NCBI RefSeq assembly: GCF_000719345.1
Contig: NZ_JOFX01000011.1
Location: forward strand, 1-64,000
From: Streptomyces sp. NRRL F-2664
Lineage (GTDB): Bacteria > Actinomycetota > Actinomycetes > Streptomycetales > Streptomycetaceae
Length of the DNA stretch: 64,000 nt
Direction of reading: 5' to 3'
Shown: one piece after another, positions 14,745 through 24,300 of the stretch
How positions within the stretch are numbered: position 1 is the stretch's first letter
Layout of the letters: each line of letters starts with the position of its first letter
The notes under the pieces: model-generated
Told to the model about the DNA's origin: nothing
Database searches by the model: none
Seen by the model: the letters and a program-made list of their open reading frames with translations, nothing else
Program-made: the position numbers and the translations under genes

Positions 14745-15620
14745 TCACTGCCTGCTGCTCTCGTCCCGCAGCCAGGTGGAGAAGTCCTGGTCGCGGATGG
14801 CCCTGCGGGAGCCGCGACGGGCGGCGAGCGCGGCCGCCGCGAACACCGCGACGTCGGGTGCCAGCGCCGGCCGGGCCCGCAGCAGGGCGCGGAGGTCGGA
14901 CGCTGCGGTGCGTGCCGAGGGAGCGGCTCCCGCCCCGGCCTCCCGCGCGGCCTGGAAGCGCTCGAACTCGGCGGAGGAGGTCGCCGCGCGGACCTTGCGC
15001 CGGATCAGGTCGGCCCAGGTGCGCGGCGGGCGTACGACGACCCGGGCCGCACCGACCACCCGCCGCTCCCCCGGCCCGAAGGCGAGGGACGCGGCCAGGT
15101 CGTCGGCCATCAGCGGGGGCAGCGCGGCGATCCGCCGGTGCCCCTGCTCCGTCACGGCGATGACGCCCCGGCCGAACAGGCCCTCCCGGACGGCCGGGAG
15201 GAGCTGCCAGACCCGGTAGTAGGCCCGTACCGGCCAGGAGCACCCGGTGAGCGGCACGTCCCGGCCGGGGGCGGCGGCGAGCAGGGCCGGGTCCCCGGCG
15301 AGCGCGCCCGTCAGGGCCCGTACGTCGGCGGCGCCGACGACGACGTCGGCGTCGACGTACAGCCGGGGGAAGCCGCGCGCGTGCTCGTCCCCGACCCGGA
15401 GCGCCGTGTGTTTGGACGGGGTCGGGATCTCCACGACGCGCACGCGGTCGCCGTGTGCGGCCGCGATCCGGGCGGTGTCGTCGGTGCAGCCGTTGCAGAC
15501 CACGACGATGTCGGGTCCGCAGGACGAGGTGTCCGCCAGGAGCGCGTCGAGGAGCCGGCCGATGACCCGGCCCTCGTTGTGGGCCGGTATCACGATGCTG
15601 GTCACCCGGGCAGTATGCAT
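14745..15620 (-). CDS. Glycosyltransferase family 2
   Basis: 291 residues. GT-A fold features: SIVIPAHNEGRVIGRLLDAL at the N-terminus, a nucleotide-sugar loop VVCNGCTDDT and a metal-binding DxD-like YVDADVVV. The C-terminal third is Ala/Arg-rich with no strong membrane segment. ATG 15620 begins right at the conserved fold. It sits alone on the minus strand, divergent from the sugar-nucleotide operon, at the left end of the polysaccharide locus. Sugar donor unknown. Confidence 0.85.
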   Translation of the reverse strand: MHTARVTSIVIPAHNEGRVIGRLLDALLADTSSCGPDIVVVCNGCTDDTARIAAAHGDRVRVVEIPTPSKHTALRVGDEHARGFPRLYVDADVVVGAADVRALTGALAGDPALLAAAPGRDVPLTGCSWPVRAYYRVWQLLPAVREGLFGRGVIAVTEQGHRRIAALPPLMADDLAASLAFGPGERRVVGAARVVVRPPRTWADLIRRKVRAATSSAEFERFQAAREAGAGAAPSARTAASDLRALLRARPALAPDVAVFAAAALAARRGSRRAIRDQDFSTWLRDESSRQ

Positions 15621-15978
15621 GCTCCTGCGCCCGCTCCCGGCGATTCCGCCAACTCTGCCCGGGCGTGGGCCCGGTGGACTAGATTGAGCGGCGCCGACCG
15701 GATTGGGCGCGCTCCGTGCGCGGCCGGCATGGGTCCGGAATCGGCAAGGGTGGTACGGGTTCGGCTGCTTGTGGGGAACGGGCGGTCGGGCCGGGGGGCG
15801 GCATACGCGATTCACGCAGGACACTGGTTGTGGGGGGCCACCACCGTCGAGCAGGTCACGCACGGCACGCGCAGGCGTCCGGCGTGCCCTCGGCGACGGC
15901 GTTTCCCCCTCCGCCGCACGCGTCCCGGCCCCGGGTTGTCGACACGCCGGTCGGCGTGCGCGGAAGGAAGGGAACGCT
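15621..15978. other. Divergent intergenic region (358 bp)
   Basis: It lies between the minus-strand glycosyltransferase and the plus-strand sugar-nucleotide operon and should contain both promoters. I see no convincing -35/-10 pair. The frame running through it into the downstream gene (from 15703) is Arg/Gly-rich and not credible as protein. GGAAGGAAGGGAA (15961-15973) is the RBS of the next gene. Confidence 0.5.
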
Positions 15979-17103
15979 GTGAAGGACACCTCCAAGGACG
16001 GCGCGCAGAGTGCCGCCCCGACCGTCGGGCCAGGCGCGGGGATCCCCGGCCGGGGCTCCGCGGCTCCGCTGGGGATCGCGGTGGTCGGTGCGGGCTACTG
16101 GGGCCCCCATCTGGTCCGCAATTTCCAGTCCAGCCCGCAGTACCGGCTGCGGTGGCTCTGCGACCTGGACGTCGACCGGGCCCGTCAGGTGCTCGGCAGG
16201 TACTCCACGGTGCAGCCGACCGCGGACTACGCGGCGGTCCTCGCCGATCCGTCCGTCCAGGCGGTGGCGGTGGCCACACCCGCCGGGACGCACCTGGACG
16301 TCGCGATGGCCGCCCTGCGGGCCGGCAAGCACGTCCTCGTCGAGAAGCCGCTCGCGGCCACGTACGAGGACGGGAAGCGCCTGGTGGCGGAGGCCGAGAA
16401 GCGCGGCCTCACCCTGATGTGCGACCACACCTACTGCTACACGCCGGCGGTGCGCCGGATCCGGGAGATGGTCCGCTCCGGCGAGCTGGGCGAGATCCAC
16501 TTCGTCGACTCCGTACGCATCAACCTCGGGCTGGTCCAGAAGGACGTGGACGTCCTGTGGGACCTGGCCCCCCACGACCTGTCGGTCCTCGACTTCATCC
16601 TCCCCGACCACGTGCAGCCGGTGGCCGTCGCCACGACCGGCGCCGACCCGATCGGTGCCGGGCAGTCCTGCGTGGCCTATCTGACCCTCCAGCTGAGCAC
16701 GGGCGCCATCGCGCACGTGCACGTCAACTGGCTGTCCCCGACCAAGGTGCGCACCACCATGGTCGGCGGCTCCAAGCGCACCCTGGTCTGGGACGACCTC
16801 AACCCCACGCAGCGCGTCTCGGTCTTCGACCGCGGCGTGGAGCTGAGCACCCCGCAGGAGATCGGCGCCGACGAGCGACGCGACATGCTGGTCTCCTACC
16901 GGAGCGGCGACATGGTGGCGCCCGCGATCGGCGAGAAGGAGGCGCTGCGCAGCATGGTCGAGGAGTTCGCCGACGCCGTCAGGACGGGTCGGCCGGCGCT
17001 GACCGACGGCCGGGCGGGCCTGAAGGTGCTGGACATCCTCGAAGCGGCTTCCCGGAGCCTGGAATTCCGCGGCGCGGTCGTCGGACTGCGCACCGGGCTC
17101 TGA
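15979..17103 (+). CDS. Gfo/Idh/MocA oxidoreductase, WbpB/WlbA-like sugar-nucleotide 3-dehydrogenase
   Basis: 374 residues. Rossmann motif GAGYWGPHLVRNF is followed by the family signature VEKPLA (near residue 120), whose Lys is part of the active site, and CDHTYCYTP and WDLAPHD in the substrate domain. GTG 15979 has a strong RBS. The family includes enzymes that oxidise C3 of UDP-GlcNAcA (WbpB/WlbA), and the gene order (dehydrogenase, epimerase, aminotransferase, acetyltransferase, aminotransferase) fits a 3-amino sugar pathway. First gene of a + operon that runs to 25710. Confidence 0.8.
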   Translation: MKDTSKDGAQSAAPTVGPGAGIPGRGSAAPLGIAVVGAGYWGPHLVRNFQSSPQYRLRWLCDLDVDRARQVLGRYSTVQPTADYAAVLADPSVQAVAVATPAGTHLDVAMAALRAGKHVLVEKPLAATYEDGKRLVAEAEKRGLTLMCDHTYCYTPAVRRIREMVRSGELGEIHFVDSVRINLGLVQKDVDVLWDLAPHDLSVLDFILPDHVQPVAVATTGADPIGAGQSCVAYLTLQLSTGAIAHVHVNWLSPTKVRTTMVGGSKRTLVWDDLNPTQRVSVFDRGVELSTPQEIGADERRDMLVSYRSGDMVAPAIGEKEALRSMVEEFADAVRTGRPALTDGRAGLKVLDILEAASRSLEFRGAVVGLRTGL

Positions 17104-17209
17104 CGTACGCGTCCCCTGCGGATCCGCGGTGGATCCGCAGCGGATCCCCCACGGGCCCTACCGGCCCGTGGACACACGCAAGACCACGACCTACTCGGTG
17201 GGAGCGGCG

Positions 17210-18205
17210 TTGAGCAGCAGCGTACGAGGCAAGAGGATTCTGGTCACCGGCGGAGCGGGCACCATCGGCTCGCACGTGGTGGACCAGCTGGTGGACAACG
17301 GGGCACGCGAGATCGTGGTGCTCGACAACTTCGTGCGGGGGCGGACCGCCAACCTGGCCCGTGCCCTGCCCAGCGGCGTCGTCGAGGTCGTCGAGGGCGA
17401 CATCCGCGACGTGGCGGCGGTGCGGAAGGTGACGGAGGGCGCCGACCTGGTCTTCCACCTCGCAGCCATCCGGATCACCCAGTGCGCGCAGGAGCCGCGG
17501 CTGGCGAACGAGGTGATGGTGGACGGCACGTTCAACGTGCTGGAGGCGGCGGCCGCCGCCGGGGTGGGCAAGGTGATCGCCTCGTCCTCGGCCTCGGTCT
17601 ACGGGCAGGCCGAGGAGTTCCCGACGGCCGAGAGCCACCACCCCTACCGCAACGACACGTTCTACGGCGCGGCGAAGGCCTTCAACGAGGGCATGCTGCG
17701 CAGCTTCCACGCGATGTACGGGCTGGACTACGTGGCGCTGCGCTACTTCAACGTGTACGGGCCGCGGATGGACATCCACGGCCTCTACACCGAGGTGCTC
17801 ATCCGCTGGATGGAGCGCATAGCCGCGGGCGAGCCGCCGCTGATCCTCGGCGACGGCCTGCAGACGATGGACTTCGTCGACGTGCGCGACATCGCCCGCG
17901 CCAACCTGCTGGCCGCCGAGTCGGACCTGACCGACGAGGTGTTCAACGTCGCGAGCGGCTCCGAGACGAGCCTGCTGGAGCTGGCGAGCGGTCTGCTGGA
18001 GGCGATGGGCGCGGACGGCCTGGTCCCCGAGCACGGCCCGGCCCGCGCCGTGAACGGCGTGACCCGCCGCCTCGCGGACACCGCGCGGGCGTCTGAGCGG
18101 CTCGGCTTCACGGCCGGGATCGACCTGCGCACGGGCCTGCGGGACCTGGTGGACTGGTGGCGGGCCGAGCGCACCGCCGACGCCGCCGCGGAGGACGCCC
18201 GGTGA
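17210..18205 (+). CDS. NAD-dependent sugar-nucleotide epimerase/dehydratase (extended SDR)
   Basis: 331 residues from TTG 17210, which has GGTGGGAG 5 bp upstream; in-frame GTG codons at 17168 and 17198 are alternatives. Motifs: TGGAGTIGSH (NAD site), SSSASVYG (catalytic Ser/Thr region), FYGAAKAFNE (YxxxK) and RYFNVYGPR, typical of GalE/WbpP-like UDP-hexose epimerases and related dehydratases. Its stop overlaps the next start (GTGA). The exact sugar cannot be told; C4 epimerisation is the likeliest reaction. Confidence 0.82.
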   Translation: MSSSVRGKRILVTGGAGTIGSHVVDQLVDNGAREIVVLDNFVRGRTANLARALPSGVVEVVEGDIRDVAAVRKVTEGADLVFHLAAIRITQCAQEPRLANEVMVDGTFNVLEAAAAAGVGKVIASSSASVYGQAEEFPTAESHHPYRNDTFYGAAKAFNEGMLRSFHAMYGLDYVALRYFNVYGPRMDIHGLYTEVLIRWMERIAAGEPPLILGDGLQTMDFVDVRDIARANLLAAESDLTDEVFNVASGSETSLLELASGLLEAMGADGLVPEHGPARAVNGVTRRLADTARASERLGFTAGIDLRTGLRDLVDWWRAERTADAAAEDAR

Positions 18206-19371
18206 GCGCCCCCGGCACGGCGGCCGCCGGGACCGCCCCGGCCCGGATCCCCGTGATGGTGCCCTGGCTGGGCGAGGAGGAGGCGAGGGCCGCAGCCGAC
18301 GCGGTGCTCTCCGGCTGGGTGGCCCAGGGCCCCCGGGTCGCCGCGTTCGAACGGGCCTTCGCGGAGCGGGTGGGCGCCGAGCACGGCATCGCCGTGAGCT
18401 CCTGCACCGCCGCCCTGCACCTGGCGCTCGTCGCGCTGGACCTCGGCCCGGGCGACGAGGTGGTCGTCCCCTCCCTGTCCTTCATCGCCACCGCCAACGC
18501 CGTGCGCCACGCGGGCGCGCACCCGGTGTTCGCCGACGTCGAGGAGGCCACCGGCAATCTGACCCCGGGCACCGTGGACGCGGTCCGCACCTCCCGTACG
18601 AAGGCGGTGCTCGCCGTCCACCAGGGCGGGGTGCCCGCGGACGTGCACGCGCTGCGGGCGGCCTGCGCCGGGTGGGACGTCGCACTGGTGGAGGACGCCG
18701 CCTGCGGCATCGGCGCGACCGTCGGCGGGAAGTCCGTCGGCCACGGGGCGCTCCTCGCCGCCTGGTCCTTCCACCCCCGCAAGGTCATCACCACGGGCGA
18801 GGGCGGCATGGTGACCACCGACGACGCGCGGTGGGCGGAGCGCCTGCGCCGGCTGCGCGAGCACGGCATGAACGTGTCCGCCGCGCAGCGCCACGCGAGC
18901 AGCAGACCGATCGTCGAGCGCTATCTGGAGGTCGGCCACAACTACCGGATGACCGACATCCAGGCCGCGGTCGGCCTGGTGCAGCTCGGCAGGCTGGACG
19001 AGATCGTCGCCCGGCGGCGTGCGCTCGCCGCCCGGTACGCGGAGCTGCTGCGGGAGGTCCCCGGCGTGCGCCCGGTCCGCGATCCGGCCCACGGGCAGGG
19101 CAACTTCCAGTCGTACTGGGTGCTGCTGGCCGAGGATTTCCCCGTGGGCCGCGACGAGTTGCTCGCGGTGCTCTCCGAGGCGGGGATCTCCGCCCGGCGG
19201 GGGATCATGGCCTGCCACCTGGAGCCGGCGTACGAGGGCCACGGGGCGGCCGCGCTGCCGGTGACCGAGCGGATCAGCCGCGACTCCCTGATCCTGCCCC
19301 TGTTCCACACGATGACCGCAGCCCAGCAGGAACGCGTGGTGGCGGTGCTGCGGGAGCAGGCGGGCGGATGA
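18202..19371 (+). CDS. DegT/DnrJ/EryC1-family aminotransferase (first copy)
   Basis: 389 residues from GTG 18202, overlapping the epimerase stop by 4 bases. PLP-enzyme features: SSCTAALHLAL (phosphate site), VEDAACGIGA, and SFHPRKVITTGEGG with the Schiff-base Lys. The family transfers an amino group to keto-sugar nucleotides; sequence alone does not tell C3 from C4 specificity. Sits between an epimerase and an acyltransferase, suggesting it makes the amino group the latter acylates. A second, clearly different family member follows at 20219. Confidence 0.88.
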   Translation: MSAPGTAAAGTAPARIPVMVPWLGEEEARAAADAVLSGWVAQGPRVAAFERAFAERVGAEHGIAVSSCTAALHLALVALDLGPGDEVVVPSLSFIATANAVRHAGAHPVFADVEEATGNLTPGTVDAVRTSRTKAVLAVHQGGVPADVHALRAACAGWDVALVEDAACGIGATVGGKSVGHGALLAAWSFHPRKVITTGEGGMVTTDDARWAERLRRLREHGMNVSAAQRHASSRPIVERYLEVGHNYRMTDIQAAVGLVQLGRLDEIVARRRALAARYAELLREVPGVRPVRDPAHGQGNFQSYWVLLAEDFPVGRDELLAVLSEAGISARRGIMACHLEPAYEGHGAAALPVTERISRDSLILPLFHTMTAAQQERVVAVLREQAGG

Positions 19372-20222
19372 GCGGGCGGGCGACCGAGGACCTGCTGATC
19401 GTCGGCGCCGGCGGGTTCGCGCGGGAGGCCGCGCAGGCCGTACGGGACGCCGGCGCCGCCGACGCGGCGCGCGGCCGTCCTGCGCGGTGGCGGCTGGCCG
19501 GGCACCTCGACGACGATCCGGTGCTGCACGGCGCCGAGGTCGACGGGGTCCCGGTGCTGGGCGGCTGCGGGCTGGTGCACGAGCTGCCGGCCGCCCGGGT
19601 GGTGGTGTGCGTGGGCAGTCCGCGCGACTACGCGGTCCGGGCCCGCCTGGTGCGGCGCCTGGAACTGCCGGCGGACCGGTACGCGACGGTGGTGCACCCC
19701 GCGGCGGCGGTGTCGGCCTCGTCGGTGGTCGGGCCGGGCTCGGTGCTGCTCGCGCACTGCGTCCTGACGGCCGCCGTCCGGGTCGGATCCCACGTGGCGG
19801 TCATGCCGCAGGTGGTGCTCACACACGACGACACCGTCGGGGACTTCGCCACGCTCGCGTCGGGCGTCCGTCTGGGCGGCGGGGTGCGGGTGGGGTGCGG
19901 CGCGTACGTGGGGGCGGGGGCGCTGGTGCGGGAGGGCGCCGCGATCGGCGCCTGGTCGCTGACCGGCATGGGCAGCACCGTCCTCGCCGACGTCCCCGCC
20001 GGGCAGGTGTGGGCCGGCAGCCCGGCCCGCCTCCTGCGGCCCGCGGGGGCCGCGGCCCTCGCGGAACTGGCCCGCGCGGCGGGTCCGCCGGGCGGGGCCG
20101 CCGCGGACGGGCCCGAGCAGGAGGCGCCGGGGCGCGCCCCGGCAGCGGCGCACGGCAGGCAGGAGGGCGCCGGCCCGAGCGGCCCGCGGCCCCGGACACG
20201 GATGGAGAGTCCCGTCGTATGA
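19368..20222 (+). CDS. NeuD/PglD-family sugar O/N-acyltransferase
   Basis: 284 residues. An N-terminal Rossmann-like segment (LLIVGAGGFAREAAQAV) and DDDPVLHG are typical of NeuD/PglD. Residues about 105-215 form a left-handed beta helix of hexapeptide repeats (VVGPGSVL, VRVGSHVAV, VRVGCGAYVG), with an internal His in LTHDD as probable base. The last 50 residues are Ala/Gly/Pro-rich and may be disordered. ATG overlaps the previous stop (ATGA). Probably acetylates an amino-sugar nucleotide made by one of the flanking aminotransferases. Confidence 0.85.
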   Translation: MSGRATEDLLIVGAGGFAREAAQAVRDAGAADAARGRPARWRLAGHLDDDPVLHGAEVDGVPVLGGCGLVHELPAARVVVCVGSPRDYAVRARLVRRLELPADRYATVVHPAAAVSASSVVGPGSVLLAHCVLTAAVRVGSHVAVMPQVVLTHDDTVGDFATLASGVRLGGGVRVGCGAYVGAGALVREGAAIGAWSLTGMGSTVLADVPAGQVWAGSPARLLRPAGAAALAELARAAGPPGGAAADGPEQEAPGRAPAAAHGRQEGAGPSGPRPRTRMESPVV

Positions 20223-21331
20223 ACCAGATACCGCTCGTCGACCTGAAGGCCGCGCACGCCGAGGTCGCCGAGGAAGTGAGGGCCGGCTTCGACCGGGTGC
20301 TCGCCGACACGGCATTCGTCGGCGGTGCCGAGGTCCGCGCCTTCGAGGGCGAGTACGCCGCCTTCGCCGGGGTGCGGCACTGCGTGGGGGTGGCCAACGG
20401 CACCGACGCCCTCGAACTGGCGCTGCGCGCGAGCGGGGTCGGGGTCGGTGACGAGGTGGTCGTGCCCGCCAACACCTTCATCGCCACCGCGGGTGCCGTG
20501 GCCCGCATCGGCGCCCGGCCGGTGCTCGTCGACTGCCTGCCCGACACCCTGCTGATGGATCCGCAGGCGGCGCTGGACGCGGTCGGGCCGGCCACCCGCG
20601 CGGTGGTGCCCGTCCACCTGTACGGGCAGTGCGCGGCCGCCGCCGAGCTGGCGGACCGGCTCCCGGCGCACGTGAAGGTCGTCGAGGACGCGGCCCAGAG
20701 CCAGGGGGCGACGCGGGACGGCCGCTCCCCCGGCGGCGGCATCGCCGCGACCAGCTTCTACCCGGGCAAGAACCTGGGTGCCTACGGCGACGCGGGCGCG
20801 GTGGTGACCGACGACCAGGAGAGCGCCGACCTGGTGCGGGCGCTCGCCAACCACGGCGGCGTCGCCAAGTACCGCCACGACGTGGCCGGCTTCAACAGCC
20901 GGTTGGACGGTCTGCAGGCCGTGGTCCTGCGGGCGAAGCTGGCCCGGCTGGCGCAGGGCAACGCCGCCCGCCGGGCGGCCGCCGCCCGCTACGACGCCCT
21001 GCTGGGCGACCTCGCCGCCGCCGGCCGGGTCACCCTGCCGGTCACCGCGGAGGGCAACGTCCACGTCTGGCACCTGTACGTCGTACGGGTCTGCGGCGCC
21101 GACCGCGACACCGTCGTCGGCAAGCTCAACGCCGAGGGGATCGGCGCGGGCGTGCACTACCCGGCCCCCGTCCACCTCACCCCGGCCTTCGCGCACCTCG
21201 GCCACGGGCGCGGGGACTTCCCCCACGCCGAGCGGGCCGCGGACCTGATGCTCTCCCTCCCCCTCTTCCCGCAGATCACCGCCGCCCAGCAGCAGCGGGT
21301 CGTGGACGCGTTCTGCGGCGCCCTGCGCTGA
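20219..21331 (+). CDS. DegT/DnrJ/EryC1-family aminotransferase, WbpE/FdtB-like (second copy)
   Basis: 370 residues. Starts IPLVDLKAAH, typical of the WbpE/FdtB 3-aminotransferase branch; GVANGTDALELAL, VEDAAQSQGA and FYPGKNLGAYGDAGAV (Schiff-base Lys) follow. ATG overlaps the acyltransferase stop. With the 15979 oxidoreductase and the 38273 acetyltransferase it would supply the 3-amino branch of a UDP-GlcNAc(3NAc)A pathway. Alternatively it could act on a dTDP-3-keto-sugar. Confidence 0.87.
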   Translation: MNQIPLVDLKAAHAEVAEEVRAGFDRVLADTAFVGGAEVRAFEGEYAAFAGVRHCVGVANGTDALELALRASGVGVGDEVVVPANTFIATAGAVARIGARPVLVDCLPDTLLMDPQAALDAVGPATRAVVPVHLYGQCAAAAELADRLPAHVKVVEDAAQSQGATRDGRSPGGGIAATSFYPGKNLGAYGDAGAVVTDDQESADLVRALANHGGVAKYRHDVAGFNSRLDGLQAVVLRAKLARLAQGNAARRAAAARYDALLGDLAAAGRVTLPVTAEGNVHVWHLYVVRVCGADRDTVVGKLNAEGIGAGVHYPAPVHLTPAFAHLGHGRGDFPHAERAADLMLSLPLFPQITAAQQQRVVDAFCGALR

Positions 21332-21361
21332 CCACGTGCCGACGTACTCAATGAGGTCCAC

Positions 21362-24300
21362 ATGAACAGACGGACACAGTTGCTCCGTTACGGTCTCTTC
21401 ACCGTGGTGGCGGCCCTGATGGCCACGGTCCTGCCGCCGGCCTCCGTGGCCGCCGCGGCCGATCCCTGCGGTCCCGCCGCGAACGACATCGTCTGCGAGA
21501 ACTCCAAGCCGGGCACCCCCATGGAGGAGTGGTTCGCGCCGAGCGCGTACGGCGACATCAAGGGCTTCCCGGCCCGGGAAAGCGTGCAGGCCGGCGACAC
21601 CTTGCAGTTCAAGGTCCAGTCGCCGACGCCGTACAAGGTGTCGGTGTACCGCCTGGGCCACTACGGGGGCGCCGGGGCTCGGCTGGTGTCGAGCCCGGCC
21701 CAGGCCGCACAGACGTACCCGGCGAACGTCGCGCCCGGAGGGAGCCCGGCGGCCTGCGCCACGAAGCCCTCCACGGGCCTGGTCGACTGCGGCAACTGGC
21801 CCACCACCGCGACGTGGACCGTGCCGGCGGACGCCGTCTCGGGCCTCTACATCGCCAACTTCGACCAGGCGGACGGCAACGGCGTGATGCCGTACCCGTT
21901 CGTCGTCCGCAAGGACTCCGGCCAGTCCGACATCGTCGTGCAGACCAGTGACCAGACGTGGCAGGCGTACAACAACTACGGCGGCCAGGACCTGTACGAC
22001 GGCGGCGGGCCGGCGCCCGACGGGCGCGCCTACGAGGTGAGTTACAACCGGCCCATGGACATCGGCGGGGACAACGGGATCTACGGCTCCGAGTTCCAGA
22101 TGGTCGCGTGGCTGGAGCGCAACGGCTACGACGTGAGCTACATCTCCGGGATCGACATGTCGGTGCGCGGCGCGACCCTGCTGCCCCGGCACAAGGTGTT
22201 CATGTCCTCCGGGCACGACGAGTACTGGACGCAGGAGCAGTTCACCAACGCGCTGAACGCGCGCCGCGCCGGGCAGCACCAGACGTACTTCAGCGGCAAC
22301 GAGGTCTTCTGGAAGACCCGGCTCGCCCCGAGCATCGACGGGACGAACACCCCCGACCGGACGCTGGTGTCGTACAAGGAGACCAAGCTGTCCTTCCCGC
22401 AGCCGAACGGCGTGCCCGACCCGAGCGGGATCTGGACGGGCACCTTCATGGACCCGGCCAGTGCCACCGGCGGCCGGCCCTTCCAGCCGCAGAACCAGCT
22501 GACGGGCTCCTTGTTCAGCGTCAACGGCTACCGCAGCGACGCGATCACGGTGCCGGGCACCTTCGCCAAGCAGCGCCTGTGGCGCAACACCTCCGTCGCG
22601 AACCTCACCCTCTCGCAGACCGCCACGTTCCCGCAGGGAACGCTGGGCTACGAGTGGGACAGCGACGTGGAGAACGCCAGCCGTCCGGCCGGGCAGATCC
22701 GGATGTCCTCCACGACGGTCGACATCGAGGACGGCAAGCTCCTGAAGGACTACGGCAACACCTACGGCAACGGCACCGCGACGCACAGCCTGGTGGCGTT
22801 CCGCGACCAGACCTCGAACGCGCTGGTGTTCGGCGCGGGCACGGTGCAGTGGTCCTGGGGCCTGACCAACATGCCCACCTCCCGCCCCGACGACACCGTG
22901 GTCACCGCCGACAAGCGGATGCAGCAGGCGACGGTGAACGTCTTCGCCGACATGGGCGTGCAGCCCCGGTCCCTGCAGAGCGACCTGGTCCTCTCCACCG
23001 CCTCCACGGACACCGTGGGCCCCAGCACCACCGTGACCGGCCCGGCGGCGCATGCCACCGTGCCGGCGCTGCGTCCCGTGACCGTCACCGGGACGGCGAC
23101 CGACACCGGCGGCGGCGTGGTGGCCCGGGTCGAGGTGTCCACCGACGGCGGCGCCACCTGGCAGGCGGCCTCGGGCCTGGCGAACTGGAGCCACACGTGG
23201 ACCCCGACCGCGCCCGGTCCCGTGCAGATCAAGGCGCGCGCGGTCGACGACAGCGTCAACATCGGTGCGACGACCACGGTCCCGCTGACCGTCGGGCCCC
23301 AGCAGTGCCCGTGCACCGTGTGGCCCGCCGCGGCCGTGCCGGGCACCGTCAACGCCGGTGACGGCAGCGCCGTCGAACTCGGCGTGAAGATCCGCTCCTC
23401 GGTGGCCGGCTCGATCACCGCCGTCCGCTTCTACAAGTCCCCGGCCAACACCGGGACCCACACCGGCAGCCTGTGGAGCAGCACCGGCCAGCGCCTGGCC
23501 ACCGGCACCTTCACCGACGAGACGGCGTCCGGCTGGCAGCAGCTGAACTTCTCCAGCCCGGTCCCGATCAAACCCAACACCACCTACATCGCCTCCTACT
23601 TCGCCCCGAACGGGGGCTACTCCTTCGACAACACCTTCGCCGCCGCCCAGGCGGGCCTGGCCCCGCTCACGGCCCTGAAGAGCGGCACCGACGGCGGCAA
23701 CGGCGTCTACCGCTACAGCGGCACGGGCGGATTCCCGAACAAGGCCGCGTCCGGCAGCAACTACTGGGTGGACGCGGTGCTGGACACCTCCGGTGCCAGT
23801 ACGACGCCGCCCACCGTCACCGGGACCACCCCGCAGTCCGCCGCGACCGGCACCTCGATCACGGCGGCGGTGACGGCCACCTTCAGCACGGCCGTCGACG
23901 CGGAGACGCTCACCTTCACCCTGAAGGACGCGGGCGGCGCCACCGTCCCCGGCACCAAGGTCCTCGGTGCCTCCAACAGCGCGACCTTCACCCCGTCCTC
24001 CGAGCTGGCCCTGAACGCCACGTACACGGCGTCCGTGCAGGTCTCCGACCTGTGGGGCAACGCCATGAGCGCGCCCGTGTCGTGGACCTTCACGACCAGT
24101 GCCAGTCCACCCGCGGTGAACTGCCCGTGCACCCTGTGGAGCGGCACGGCCACGCCGAGCACGGCCGCCGTGCGCGGTGACACCAACTCGGTGGAGCTCG
24201 GCACCCGCTTCCAGTCTGCGGTCAACGGCTACATCACCGGTGTCACCTTCTACAAGGGGCCCGGCAACACCGGCACCCACACGGGCAGCCTGTGGTCCGC